From the NCBI RefSeq assembly GCF_000409775.1, contig NZ_KE332392.1, positions 164,459 to 228,458 on the forward strand: 64,000 nucleotides of DNA, in the 5' to 3' direction. Source of the stretch: Litchfieldella anticariensis FP35 = DSM 16096 (GTDB lineage Bacteria; Pseudomonadota; Gammaproteobacteria; Pseudomonadales; Halomonadaceae). The notes below the pieces were generated by a model, which was not told the origin of the DNA, did not search any database, and was given only the letters and a program-made list of their open reading frames with translations. This document shows, in pieces, positions 51,668-59,067 of this stretch. The position numbers and the translations under genes were made by a program. The stretch's first letter is position 1, and every line of letters begins with the position of its first letter.

Positions 51668-52918
51668 TCAATGTTTTGCCAAGTTCGGGGGAGACGCGGT
51701 GGGCTTGAGACCTAACACCCGAGCCTCTTGGCGCCGCCGTCGATATAGGTCCCAGCCGGTGGCGGCGACCAGCAGCAGGAAGCCGACCAGTTCGATCAGA
51801 ATGTGGTAGTCGACGAACAAGGTATATAGCAGGATGCCCGTGGCAATGACGCCCACCACGGTCGGGCCAAGGCTTCGGTGGCGGCGCATGCCGGCGGTGA
51901 TCGCTGCCAGCGTAAGCAGCACGAAAAGCGCAATGGCAGTGGCCCAGGCACCTTCGTTCAGGCTCAAGCCGAGACCCAGCAAGGGCAGCAGCGCCACCAC
52001 GGCCAAGGTGCCATAGCAGGTCAGCAGAGCCATGAGCAAGGCGGCCATACCCGCCAGGCTACGACGATGGATAGCTGCCAGCCAGCGTCGCGGGTCGAGG
52101 TGTCGCAACCAGCGCTTTAGCGGTGGTGGTGCTACCGGGCTGCGGCGCATGCTGAGTTCGATGGAGTGAGCGCCGAAGCTAGCGGCAATTTCCTGGGTTT
52201 GCGCGCTGGGGCTGTGGGCGAAATAGTCGAGTGTGCGCAGTATCCGGATGTCCTCGAATCCAGCGTCATGGAACAGCGTTAGCAGATCCTCTTTTACCGT
52301 GGCGCCGACCACGCATTCGACCCATAGGCGTGGGTCGTCATGGCAGTCCACCGAGACTGGGCGATGGATGACCACATCGGCGAGTTGCAGCCGTCCCTTA
52401 GGGCGCAGTACCCGGAACATCTCGGCCACCGCACGGCGCTTGTCCGGCACCAGGTTCAAGGCGCCGTTGCTAGTGATGCTGTCCACGCTGGCGTCGGCCA
52501 GCGGCAAGCGCTCCGCTGAAGCCTGGATAACACTGATGTTGTCGATGCTGTGCTCATCGATGCTGGCCTTTAACTTGCGGGCCATGGCATGTGTCAGATC
52601 CAGGGCAATCACATGCCCCTTAGGGCCGACTAGCCGACTGGCGATCAGGCTATCGATGCCGGCGCCGGACCCGATATCCAGGACCCTGTCGCCCTGCTGT
52701 ATCGCTTCGGCACGAAAGGGATAGCCGACCCCGGCGAAGGATTCCACGAGCGACTTGGGAAGGTCGTCGATACGTTCCGGCGGATAGCCCAGCAAGCGAC
52801 ACGCCGAACCACCGACGGGAAAGTGGAAGGGCGAGGTGGGCGAGTCGGCCACGGCGGTGTACATTCCTTGGACCGCCGCGAAGATCTGCTGCCGGGAATA
52901 GCCGAGTATGGCGACCAT
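51668..52918 (-). CDS. ArsM-like methyltransferase fused to a MerC-like membrane domain
   Basis: A 416-residue two-part protein. Residues 1-250: SAM-dependent methyltransferase (motif I VLDIGSGAGID, about residue 80; LPLADASVDSITSNGALNLV; VLRPKGRLQLADVV) most like arsenite methyltransferases in layout. The Cys normally found in the SNC segment is Gly; Cys remain in VDCHDDPRLWVECV. Residues 285-395: four membrane helices resembling MerC (GMAALLMALLTCYG and following), with only one Cys. Third gene of the sigma/anti-sigma operon, 17 bp after the anti-sigma stop. A paralogue sits across the divergent promoters. Substrate unknown. Confidence 0.8.
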   Translation of the reverse strand: MVAILGYSRQQIFAAVQGMYTAVADSPTSPFHFPVGGSACRLLGYPPERIDDLPKSLVESFAGVGYPFRAEAIQQGDRVLDIGSGAGIDSLIASRLVGPKGHVIALDLTHAMARKLKASIDEHSIDNISVIQASAERLPLADASVDSITSNGALNLVPDKRRAVAEMFRVLRPKGRLQLADVVIHRPVSVDCHDDPRLWVECVVGATVKEDLLTLFHDAGFEDIRILRTLDYFAHSPSAQTQEIAASFGAHSIELSMRRSPVAPPPLKRWLRHLDPRRWLAAIHRRSLAGMAALLMALLTCYGTLAVVALLPLLGLGLSLNEGAWATAIALFVLLTLAAITAGMRRHRSLGPTVVGVIATGILLYTLFVDYHILIELVGFLLLVAATGWDLYRRRRQEARVLGLKPTASPPNLAKH

Positions 52919-52935
52919 GCACGTCTCCTCGTCGG

Positions 52936-53199
52936 TCAGTTCGTGGAATTCGTTTCGTCGGTGTCGAATCGGTCGAGCAGATCCTTGACCCGCCGACGTA
53001 AACGCTGCGGGGCTTGCACACTGACGGATTTCTCGACCTTGGCCCGCAAGCGCTTTTCGAACTCCGCACGGGAGAAGCAGTCACGGCAGCGCTCGAGGTG
53101 GCGCTCGATATCGGCCCTATGCTGGCTGCTCACTTCTCGATCGAGGTAATCGAAAAGCTGCTCGATGACTTCCTCGCAGGTCAGTTCTCTTCTGGTCAT
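52936..53199 (-). CDS. Zinc-finger anti-sigma factor (zf-HC2)
   Basis: An 87-residue soluble protein with the zinc-binding anti-sigma motif His34-x3-Cys38-x2-Cys41 (HLERCRDC), preceded by EVIEQLFDYLDRE and followed by a basic helix. There is no membrane helix, so the signal is read in the cytoplasm, as in ZAS proteins that respond to oxidants or metals through the Cys pair. It overlaps the sigma gene by 4 bp (ATGA), the usual sigma/anti-sigma coupling. Confidence 0.9.
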   Translation of the reverse strand: MTRRELTCEEVIEQLFDYLDREVSSQHRADIERHLERCRDCFSRAEFEKRLRAKVEKSVSVQAPQRLRRRVKDLLDRFDTDETNSTN

Positions 53200-53846
53200 G
53201 ATGGCTTTCCCTCCGTGCCACGGCAGTCGACCGTGAAGCCGGCTTCCCTGGCCTGCTTCCAGAGCACCTTCTGCAGCATCGCTCGGCCCCGGCTCAAGCG
53301 GGAACGTACCGTACCCAGCGGTATCCCGAGCAATTCGGCCACTTCACCGTACGTACAGCCCTGCACCTCCACGAACACAACGATCACTCGATACGGATCC
53401 GGCAGGGCATCCAGTGCCTGCTGCAAGTCATCTTGCAGGAGTTCGTTGAGAAAACGGTCTTCGGTGCTGCCCCACCACAACAGAAACGGTTGGTGAAGTT
53501 GCTGGAATAGCGAGAAATGGGTCGCATCGAGATCGTCCGGCTCGCAGTTATCAGGGTCGTCTGCCAGCTTCGGCCTACATTGCCGACGGCGCCATTCGTT
53601 GATGAACGTATTGTTCAGGATATGGAACAGCCAGCCCTCGAAGCGCTCGGGATCGCGCAGTTCGTCCAACTTTGTCCAGGCCTTGCCGATCGACTCGGCA
53701 ACGATGTCCTCGGCATCGTCGGGGTGGCGTGTCAGGCGCAGTGCCGTGCCGTAGAGGCGATCCATCAGGCGTTCGATCTCATGCTCGAACCACTGACGCC
53801 GGCGTTGCCGGGATAGGCCATCGCCCGAAGAAGAAGATGCAGACAT
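53196..53846 (-). CDS. ECF sigma-70-family RNA polymerase sigma factor
   Basis: A sigma factor of about 216 residues: region 2 (LYGTALRLTRHPDDAEDIVAES, then GWLFHILNNTFINEWRRR) and region 4 (LDALPDPYRVIVVFVEVQGCTYGEVAELLGIPLGTVRSRLSRGRA). The start is uncertain: 53846 has GAGGG close by, while an ATG at 53942 would add 32 Arg-rich residues. It probably drives its own operon and the divergent methyltransferase from the two twin promoters at 54011-54043 and 54064-54096, and is held by the anti-sigma factor. Confidence 0.92.
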   Translation of the reverse strand: MSASSSSGDGLSRQRRRQWFEHEIERLMDRLYGTALRLTRHPDDAEDIVAESIGKAWTKLDELRDPERFEGWLFHILNNTFINEWRRRQCRPKLADDPDNCEPDDLDATHFSLFQQLHQPFLLWWGSTEDRFLNELLQDDLQQALDALPDPYRVIVVFVEVQGCTYGEVAELLGIPLGTVRSRLSRGRAMLQKVLWKQAREAGFTVDCRGTEGKPS

Positions 53847-54010
53847 CGTCGCCCTCGAATCGCCTGGCTGAGGATCCCGGTCTGTGCCGGGTGAAGACAG
53901 CCTATGGTTCCTGAAAGAAACCAACGCTTCCTTATTGAGCATGGGTCATCCCCGTGTGGTGGGCAATTCGGGACATGTAGACGTCCTGGCCCGAAGAAGC
54001 CGCCCTCCAT

Positions 54011-54043
54011 CGCCAGGACGCAGCCGGGAGCGAAATGGTTCCC
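54011..54043 (-). promoter_or_regulatory. ECF-type promoter towards the sigma factor operon
   Basis: On the minus strand: GGGAAC, 17-base spacer, CGTCCTGGCG. The same two blocks with the same spacing occur divergently at 54064-54096. GGAAC and CGTC are typical ECF -35 and -10 elements. Confidence 0.75.
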
Positions 54044-54063
54044 GGTGCGCCCGCGAAAAAATC

Positions 54064-54096
54064 GGGAACATTTGTGACTCGCCGCGCGTCCTGGCG
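54064..54096 (+). promoter_or_regulatory. ECF-type promoter towards the second methyltransferase
   Basis: Plus strand GGGAAC, 17-base spacer, CGTCCTGGCG, mirror partner of 54011-54043. The -10 block lies 60 bp before the methyltransferase start. Confidence 0.75.
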
Positions 54097-54155
54097 GCAC
54101 ACGGTTCCGGTACACCGTGAAAAACCACGAACAAGCAGAGAAGGAGGACAGACCC

Positions 54156-54947
54156 ATGGCTATTGCAGCACGTGAACAGGATTCGGCGCTGGACCGTTTG
54201 GACCTCGAGCGTCAGGTCAAGGAGATGTATCGGCAGGTCGCGGAGCAGCCGAGAGGAGAATTTCATTTCGAGATGGGGCGTGGCCTGGCCGAGCGGCTAG
54301 GGTATTCGCCCAAGGACCTGGACCGGATTCCCGCCGAGGCGATCGACTCTTTCGCCGGAGTGGGGAATTTCTTCGACCTGGCGGCCATTGTCCCAGGCGA
54401 AGTGGTGTTGGACCTGGGCAGTGGCTCAGGAATGGATACTTTCCTCGCCGCGCTCAAGGTGGGCCCCGAAGGACATGTTTTGGGCTTGGACATGACCGAA
54501 GCCCAACGCCTCAAGGCCCAGCGCCTGGCCAGGGAGTCGGGATTCGAGACGGCCGAGTTCCATGCCGGCTACATCGAAGAGTTGCCTTTCAAGGATGCCA
54601 GCGTCGATGTGGTGATCAGCAACGGCGTGATCAATCTCTCGGCAGACAAGCCGCGTGTCTTCCACGAGGTGGCTCGGGTGTTGCGCGCCGGTGGGAGGCT
54701 AGCAATCGCCGATATCGTCACCGAATCACCCTTGCCCGAGCAGGTAAAGTGCAATGCTACCCTGTGGGCGGCCTGCATCGGTGGTGCCATCCAGCAGGAC
54801 GACTATCGCGCGGCGATCGAAAGCGCGGGGTTGCGTGTCCAGACCGTTCGCGAACACCCGGAATACCGCTTCCTGACCGAGTCGGCCCAAGGGGCCAGCC
54901 GCACCTACGGCGTCAAGAGCATTTCCCTGCTGGCGATTAAGTCTTAG
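54156..54947 (+). CDS. ArsM-like SAM-dependent methyltransferase
   Basis: A 263-residue cytosolic methyltransferase with motif I VLDLGSGSGMD, LPFKDASVDVVISNGVINLS and VLRAGGRLAIADIV. It is arsenite-methyltransferase-like but the Cys of the SNC segment is Gly; two Cys lie 8 residues apart (Cys199 and Cys207 in KCNATLWAACIGGA), of which the second matches the conserved C-terminal ArsM Cys. It is similar to the N-terminal half of the MerC-fusion protein (both share LGY.P, SFAGVG.F). AAGGAGG is an ideal ribosome-binding site. It is driven by an ECF-type promoter. Confidence 0.85.
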   Translation: MAIAAREQDSALDRLDLERQVKEMYRQVAEQPRGEFHFEMGRGLAERLGYSPKDLDRIPAEAIDSFAGVGNFFDLAAIVPGEVVLDLGSGSGMDTFLAALKVGPEGHVLGLDMTEAQRLKAQRLARESGFETAEFHAGYIEELPFKDASVDVVISNGVINLSADKPRVFHEVARVLRAGGRLAIADIVTESPLPEQVKCNATLWAACIGGAIQQDDYRAAIESAGLRVQTVREHPEYRFLTESAQGASRTYGVKSISLLAIKS

Positions 54948-54988
54948 ACCCCCAACGATCCAGGTCACTGAAAGGAGCATGAACGACA

Positions 54989-55014
54989 ACGGCGGCCCCT
55001 GTCAGGGCCGCCGT
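54989..55014 (+). terminator. Terminator after the methyltransferase gene
   Basis: 10-bp stem ACGGCGGCCC / GGGCCGCCGT with a 6-base loop, 42 bp after the stop and just before the converging betT end. The T-run is weak on the plus strand. Confidence 0.7.
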
Positions 55015-55040
55015 CGTATTTGAGGATCATAGCGCTTGAA

Positions 55041-57089
55041 TCAGGAAGGTGTGCCGAGTGCTTCCGCTTCGCCAATGGAGCCGGGCATGGCATGCACCGC
55101 GCCGTTCTGGGTGCTTAGTGCCAGGAAGTGAATGTGGCGTTCGTACTCGGCTAGTACGTCACTGATCACCTGGCCACGGGTGTAGCCGTTGAGATCCTGA
55201 CCGAGTCCGCCCTCGGTGAGATAGACATCCAAGCGCAAGTAGTAATCGTCGTTCATCGGCAAGAAGCTCGGTGCACGCATGCGATGCGGGCGCACCTGGT
55301 AAACGAAGTTCTGGGCATTGTCGAACTCCACCTGCAGCGTCAGGCGTGGCAGCGGCTCGCCTTCGACCTGCTCCTCGCTGACGTTGGCCGTCTGGCCACG
55401 GCTTTCGAGTTCCTCGGCGAACTGGGTCAGGGCCGGACGAATCGAGTGCTCAATGACGGCGGCAGCCCCGGCACGGCTGGAGGTATCCAGTGCGCGGTCG
55501 AGGCGTTCGCGCCAGTCGCCACCCGGTGCGGTGCCAGTGATCCGGCGACGGGCGTTGGCCTTATCGTCTTCCATACGCAAGGCACGATAGGTGCCGGCCA
55601 TGATAGCGAAGATCACCACTGAGAACGGCAGTGCAGTGATGACCACCGCACTTTGCAAGGCGGATAGGCCGCCGGCCATCAGCAGCGCGATGGTGACCAA
55701 GCCGATCACTGCCGACCAGAAGATACGCAGCCTGATCGGTGCGTCATGATTGACGTCGGAAAGGATCGAAGTGAAGTTGGCCAGTACCAGCGCGCCAGAA
55801 TCCGCCGACGTCACGAAGAACACGATACCCAGGATGGTAACCACGCCTGCAGTGGCGATGGCCCAGGGGTAGTGTTCGAGCAGGGTGTACATGGTGGTCT
55901 GGGGCGTGTTCAGGGCCTGTTGACCGAGTTCGATGACACCCTGGTTGGCGACCAGTTCGATGCCGCTGTTACCGAACACCGACATCCAGATCATCATGAA
56001 AGCCAACGGGATGCCCAAGGCACCAGCGACGAATTCGCGGATGGTACGGCCACGTGAAATACGTGCCAGGAACAGGCCGACGAACGGGGTCCAGGCGATC
56101 CACCAGCCCCAGAAGAAGATGGTCCACCACCCCTTCCATTCATTGGCTTCGGCGCCGGCATAGGCATAGGTGTCGAAGCTCTTGGCGATGAAGCCCGAGA
56201 AATAGTCGCCGATGTTATTGACCGCCATGTCGAGCAGCTTCAGGGTCTGGCCCTGGAACAGCACGAACAGCAGCAATGCCACAGCCAGCAGCATGTTGAA
56301 TTCCGACAGGCGACGAATGCCTTTGTCGACACCACTGACCACCGAGATGGTGGCGATTACCATGACCAGAGCGATAAGGATGATCTGGACCGACAAGCTC
56401 TCAGGCACGTCGAACATGTAGTTCAGCCCGTAGTTGAGCTGCATGACCCCGATGCCCAAGCTGGTGGCGATACCGAACACGGTGGAGACAACCGCGGTGA
56501 TGTCCACGGTGTGCCCGATCGGGCCGTAGATGCGCTTACCCAGCAGTGGATAGAGTGCACTGCGGATCGACAGTGGCAGGCGATGGCGATAGCTGAAGTA
56601 GGCCAGTGCCATACCCATCAGCACATAGAGCCCCCAGCCGGACAGCCCCCAGTGAAAGAACGTTTGAACCACTGCAGCGCGCATTGCTGCCTGGCTTTCC
56701 GGCACGAGGTCCGGCGGTGCCAGATAGTGAGAGAGTGGCTCGGCGACACTGAAAAATAGCAGGTCGATGCCGATACCTGCGGCGAACAGCATCGCCGACC
56801 ATGAGAGCAAGGAGAACTCTGGCCGTGAATGATCCGGGCCGAGGCGGATACTACCGAAACGTGACATGCCAATGGCGATGACGAAGACCAGGTATGCCAC
56901 CACCGCCAGCATGTAATACCAGCCAAAGGTTTCGCTGACCCAAGCCAGGGCGGCATCGAAGAAGGCGCCGGCCTGCTCGGTGAAGGTCATGGTGATTACG
57001 AGAAAAACGAGAATGCCGGCAACCGAGCCGTGGAATACGGCAGGATTGAGTCGATCTCGTCTTGTAGGCACAGCATTGTCATGCGCCAT
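55041..57089 (-). CDS. betT: BCCT-family choline transporter BetT
   Basis: A 682-residue transporter with 12 membrane helices (residues 20-510) and a long cytosolic C-terminal domain of about 165 residues. BCCT signature: FFWGWWIAWTPFVGLFLARISRGRTIREF; choline/betaine aromatic box (TFFHWGLSGWGLYVLMG). The long tail is the hyperosmotic sensing part of BetT-type choline importers; choline uptake feeds glycine-betaine synthesis. Start 57089 has GGGAG; longer start 57146 is unlikely. A 13-bp inverted repeat at 57217 is a BetI-like operator. No betIBA genes are in the window. Confidence 0.93.
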   Translation of the reverse strand: MAHDNAVPTRRDRLNPAVFHGSVAGILVFLVITMTFTEQAGAFFDAALAWVSETFGWYYMLAVVAYLVFVIAIGMSRFGSIRLGPDHSRPEFSLLSWSAMLFAAGIGIDLLFFSVAEPLSHYLAPPDLVPESQAAMRAAVVQTFFHWGLSGWGLYVLMGMALAYFSYRHRLPLSIRSALYPLLGKRIYGPIGHTVDITAVVSTVFGIATSLGIGVMQLNYGLNYMFDVPESLSVQIILIALVMVIATISVVSGVDKGIRRLSEFNMLLAVALLLFVLFQGQTLKLLDMAVNNIGDYFSGFIAKSFDTYAYAGAEANEWKGWWTIFFWGWWIAWTPFVGLFLARISRGRTIREFVAGALGIPLAFMMIWMSVFGNSGIELVANQGVIELGQQALNTPQTTMYTLLEHYPWAIATAGVVTILGIVFFVTSADSGALVLANFTSILSDVNHDAPIRLRIFWSAVIGLVTIALLMAGGLSALQSAVVITALPFSVVIFAIMAGTYRALRMEDDKANARRRITGTAPGGDWRERLDRALDTSSRAGAAAVIEHSIRPALTQFAEELESRGQTANVSEEQVEGEPLPRLTLQVEFDNAQNFVYQVRPHRMRAPSFLPMNDDYYLRLDVYLTEGGLGQDLNGYTRGQVISDVLAEYERHIHFLALSTQNGAVHAMPGSIGEAEALGTPS

Positions 57090-57216
57090 GGGGTTGACTC
57101 CCTTGTGTTGTTGATATTCGTTTCGCGCCTCGGGGCGGTGCGACATATCGGGCTGCCCGCATGAGACGGGGAGCGCCGAGAAGTGAGGGCGTCCTGAGTG
57201 TCACTCGTTAGTTGCT

Positions 57217-57248
57217 GTTATTTTGATTGAATGAGCAATCAAAATAAC
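57217..57248. promoter_or_regulatory. Perfect 13-bp-arm inverted repeat, BetI-like operator
   Basis: Arms GTTATTTTGATTG and CAATCAAAATAAC separated by AATGAG, 128 bp before betT. The core with TTGATTG and CAATCAA resembles operators of the choline-responsive TetR-type repressor BetI. Confidence 0.65.
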
Positions 57249-57492
57249 GTCAACGGCAACCCTTGCCTAGGCCCTGGTGAAGGGATGTCGCAATAAGACA
57301 CGAAACACGGATTCGATACCTGGGGTATCTTGATGACGGTGGCATCATACTGGTCAGGCTTGCCTGGGAGCGGCATTGCCATGGAGTGTATTGTCACCGT
57401 ATAAGTAATTTTTATTAATTAATCGTTCAAGTAAAATACGCACTTCTTGATCGAAGTTCAACTGTGGCTTGCCAACGAACCGTCGAGGCATG

Positions 57493-57518
57493 AAAAAGCC
57501 CGGCTTCCAGAGCCGGGC
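57493..57518 (-). terminator. Rho-independent terminator of the baeSR-spy unit
   Basis: On the minus strand: 8-bp stem GCCCGGCT / AGCCGGGC with a 5-base loop and a TTTTT run, 56 bp past the spy-like stop. Confidence 0.85.
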
Positions 57519-57574
57519 AAACAGGGTGCGACAGGGACGAGCTCGGCAGCGTATTTCACTGCCGAAGCCAACTA

Positions 57575-58240
57575 TCAGGCGTCGTCGTCATGCTGGCTGG
57601 GGCCATGCTTGTCATGCGGCATTCCATGGTGGCCCACGCGAGGATGGCCGTGGTGCGGCCGCATGGTGTCGCGAAGCTCGGCCATCTGCTCGTCGCTGAG
57701 GATCTCGGACAGGGCGGCGCGGTGCTCGTCACGCAGCTCCAGCCAAGCGGCGCGCTTGTCTTCACGGTTGTCGAATTCCTGTTCGTGGAGTTCGCGAGCG
57801 TCGACCAACATCGCTTCACGGGCGTCATGCAGTGCCTGCCGTTCGGCTTCATCGAGCCCCCAATTATCAACCAAAGCATCCAAGCGTTCCTGCATCGCCT
57901 GACGACGTTCGGCATGGCGCTCCTCGTGCATCTCGCGCTTGGCGGTGTGCAGGGCCTGTTGCTGCTCTTCGCTAAGGATATCGTTCATTCGTTCGCGATG
58001 CTGTTCGCGCAACTGGTGCTGGGCTTCACGATGCTCGACATGGGCCTCTTCCAGAGCGGTGCGAGTGGCGTCATCGAGACCCGCACGATCATAGAGTGCC
58101 TGGCGTTGTTCCTGATGGCGTTCACTCCATGGATGACGCGGGCCTTCGTCGGGGGCGGCAATGGCGGCAAGGGTCAGTGGTGCGATAGCAACCGCCAGCA
58201 GGGCCGGCATCAGCAATTTGCGTGTACTCAGTCGGATCAT
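57575..58240 (-). CDS. Spy/CpxP-like periplasmic chaperone-type protein
   Basis: A 221-residue exported protein with signal peptide (about residues 1-30, ending AIAA), then a long helical, charged, His-rich body containing two LTxxQ-like motifs (LSEEQQQAL and LSDEQMAEL) and an extended His-rich tail (HHGHPRVGHHGMPHDKHGP). Spy and CpxP are envelope-stress chaperones controlled by Bae and Cpx. It is transcribed after baeSR, with AAGGAG before the ATG at 58240 and a tandem-repeat box upstream, so it is probably a BaeR target. Confidence 0.85.
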   Translation of the reverse strand: MIRLSTRKLLMPALLAVAIAPLTLAAIAAPDEGPRHPWSERHQEQRQALYDRAGLDDATRTALEEAHVEHREAQHQLREQHRERMNDILSEEQQQALHTAKREMHEERHAERRQAMQERLDALVDNWGLDEAERQALHDAREAMLVDARELHEQEFDNREDKRAAWLELRDEHRAALSEILSDEQMAELRDTMRPHHGHPRVGHHGMPHDKHGPSQHDDDA

Positions 58241-58338
58241 GGCAAGACGCTCCTTGTGGTCTCTGTGTCGAGGCTTGCAGTCTCGCCAAGTCTTGTGCAT
58301 CGAGGATGCATAGAGCGTGCAACCACTAGGTAAACGTG

Positions 58339-58358
58339 TGCACGTTCCCTGCACGTTC
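58339..58358 (-). promoter_or_regulatory. Tandem repeat, candidate BaeR box before the spy-like gene
   Basis: TGCACGTTC repeated at an 11-bp period (58339 and 58350), 99 bp before the spy-like start, at the end of the baeR gene. OmpR-family regulators bind such direct repeats. Confidence 0.5.
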
Positions 58359-58362
58359 GAGT

Positions 58363-59067
58363 TCACTCCTCCGGCTGGTACTTGTAGCCCACGCCGTAGA
58401 CCGAGCGGATGATCTCTCGCTCAGGCCAAACATCGCTGATCTTTCTGCGCAGTTTCTTGATATGGCTGTCGACGGTGCGCTCGGAGACGATGCGGTGATC
58501 GCGATACATATGATCCATCAACTGGTCGCGCGAGAAAATGCGCCCTGGTGCACTCATCATCACCTTGAGGAGTTGGAATTCCACAGCCGTTAGCCCTAGG
58601 TCGTGGCCGTCGGCCAGCGCTCGCCAACCGTCCTCATCTAGCACCAGGGGAGCCCCGGCATCAGGAACACTCTCACCGTTGAGGGCACGGCTGCGGCGTA
58701 ACACCGTCTTGACCCGGGCGACGACTTCACGGGGGCTGAATGGTTTGCAGATGTAGTCATCGGCCCCCAGTTCCAGACCCAACAGACGGTCTACCTCCTC
58801 GACCCGTGCAGTGAGCATGATCACCGGCAGTCGTGGCCAACGCTCGCGAATCAGACGGCAGAGTGTCAGGCCATCGGTACCGGGCAGCATCAAGTCGAGT
58901 AGCACCAGCTCGGGACGTTGCTCGTCCAACCAGGGCATGACGTCGTCGCCATGCTCCAGATGGTGGGATCGAAAGCCGCTGCCGGTCAGATAATCGGCCA
59001 CCAGTCGGGCTATCTTGGGCTCGTCCTCGACGATCAGGATGATGCCATCGGTATCGTTGCCGCTCAT
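58363..59067 (-). CDS. baeR: Response regulator BaeR
   Basis: A 234-residue OmpR-family regulator, co-linear with E. coli BaeR: receiver with Asp14, Glu15, phospho-acceptor Asp58 (LVLLDLMLPGTDGLTLC) and Lys108 (GADDYICKPFSPREV); winged helix with EFQLLKVMMSAPGRIFSRDQLMDHMYRDHR. It activates envelope-stress genes. Start 59067 lies in the baeS stop (ATGA), with GGGAG upstream. Confidence 0.92.
   Translation of the reverse strand: MSGNDTDGIILIVEDEPKIARLVADYLTGSGFRSHHLEHGDDVMPWLDEQRPELVLLDLMLPGTDGLTLCRLIRERWPRLPVIMLTARVEEVDRLLGLELGADDYICKPFSPREVVARVKTVLRRSRALNGESVPDAGAPLVLDEDGWRALADGHDLGLTAVEFQLLKVMMSAPGRIFSRDQLMDHMYRDHRIVSERTVDSHIKKLRRKISDVWPEREIIRSVYGVGYKYQPEE

Larger units (their letters stand above)
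53847..54155. other. Divergent control region of the sigma/methyltransferase unit
   Basis: A 309-bp region between the sigma gene (start 53846) and the methyltransferase (start 54156). It holds the twin ECF promoters listed separately, about 20 bp apart. No other gene is seen; the proximal part could encode the N-terminus of the sigma factor if it starts at 53942. Confidence 0.7.
57090..57574. other. Region between betT and spy-like genes
   Basis: A 485-bp region holding the betT leader and operator (57217-57248), an AT-rich stretch at 57395-57435 and, at its right, the terminator of the spy-like gene (57493-57518). No gene is seen. Confidence 0.6.

Noticed and set aside
57590-58333. Plus-strand open frame with hydrophobic segments
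   Set aside because: Antisense to the spy-like gene, whose signal peptide, ribosome-binding site and terminator are all on the minus strand.
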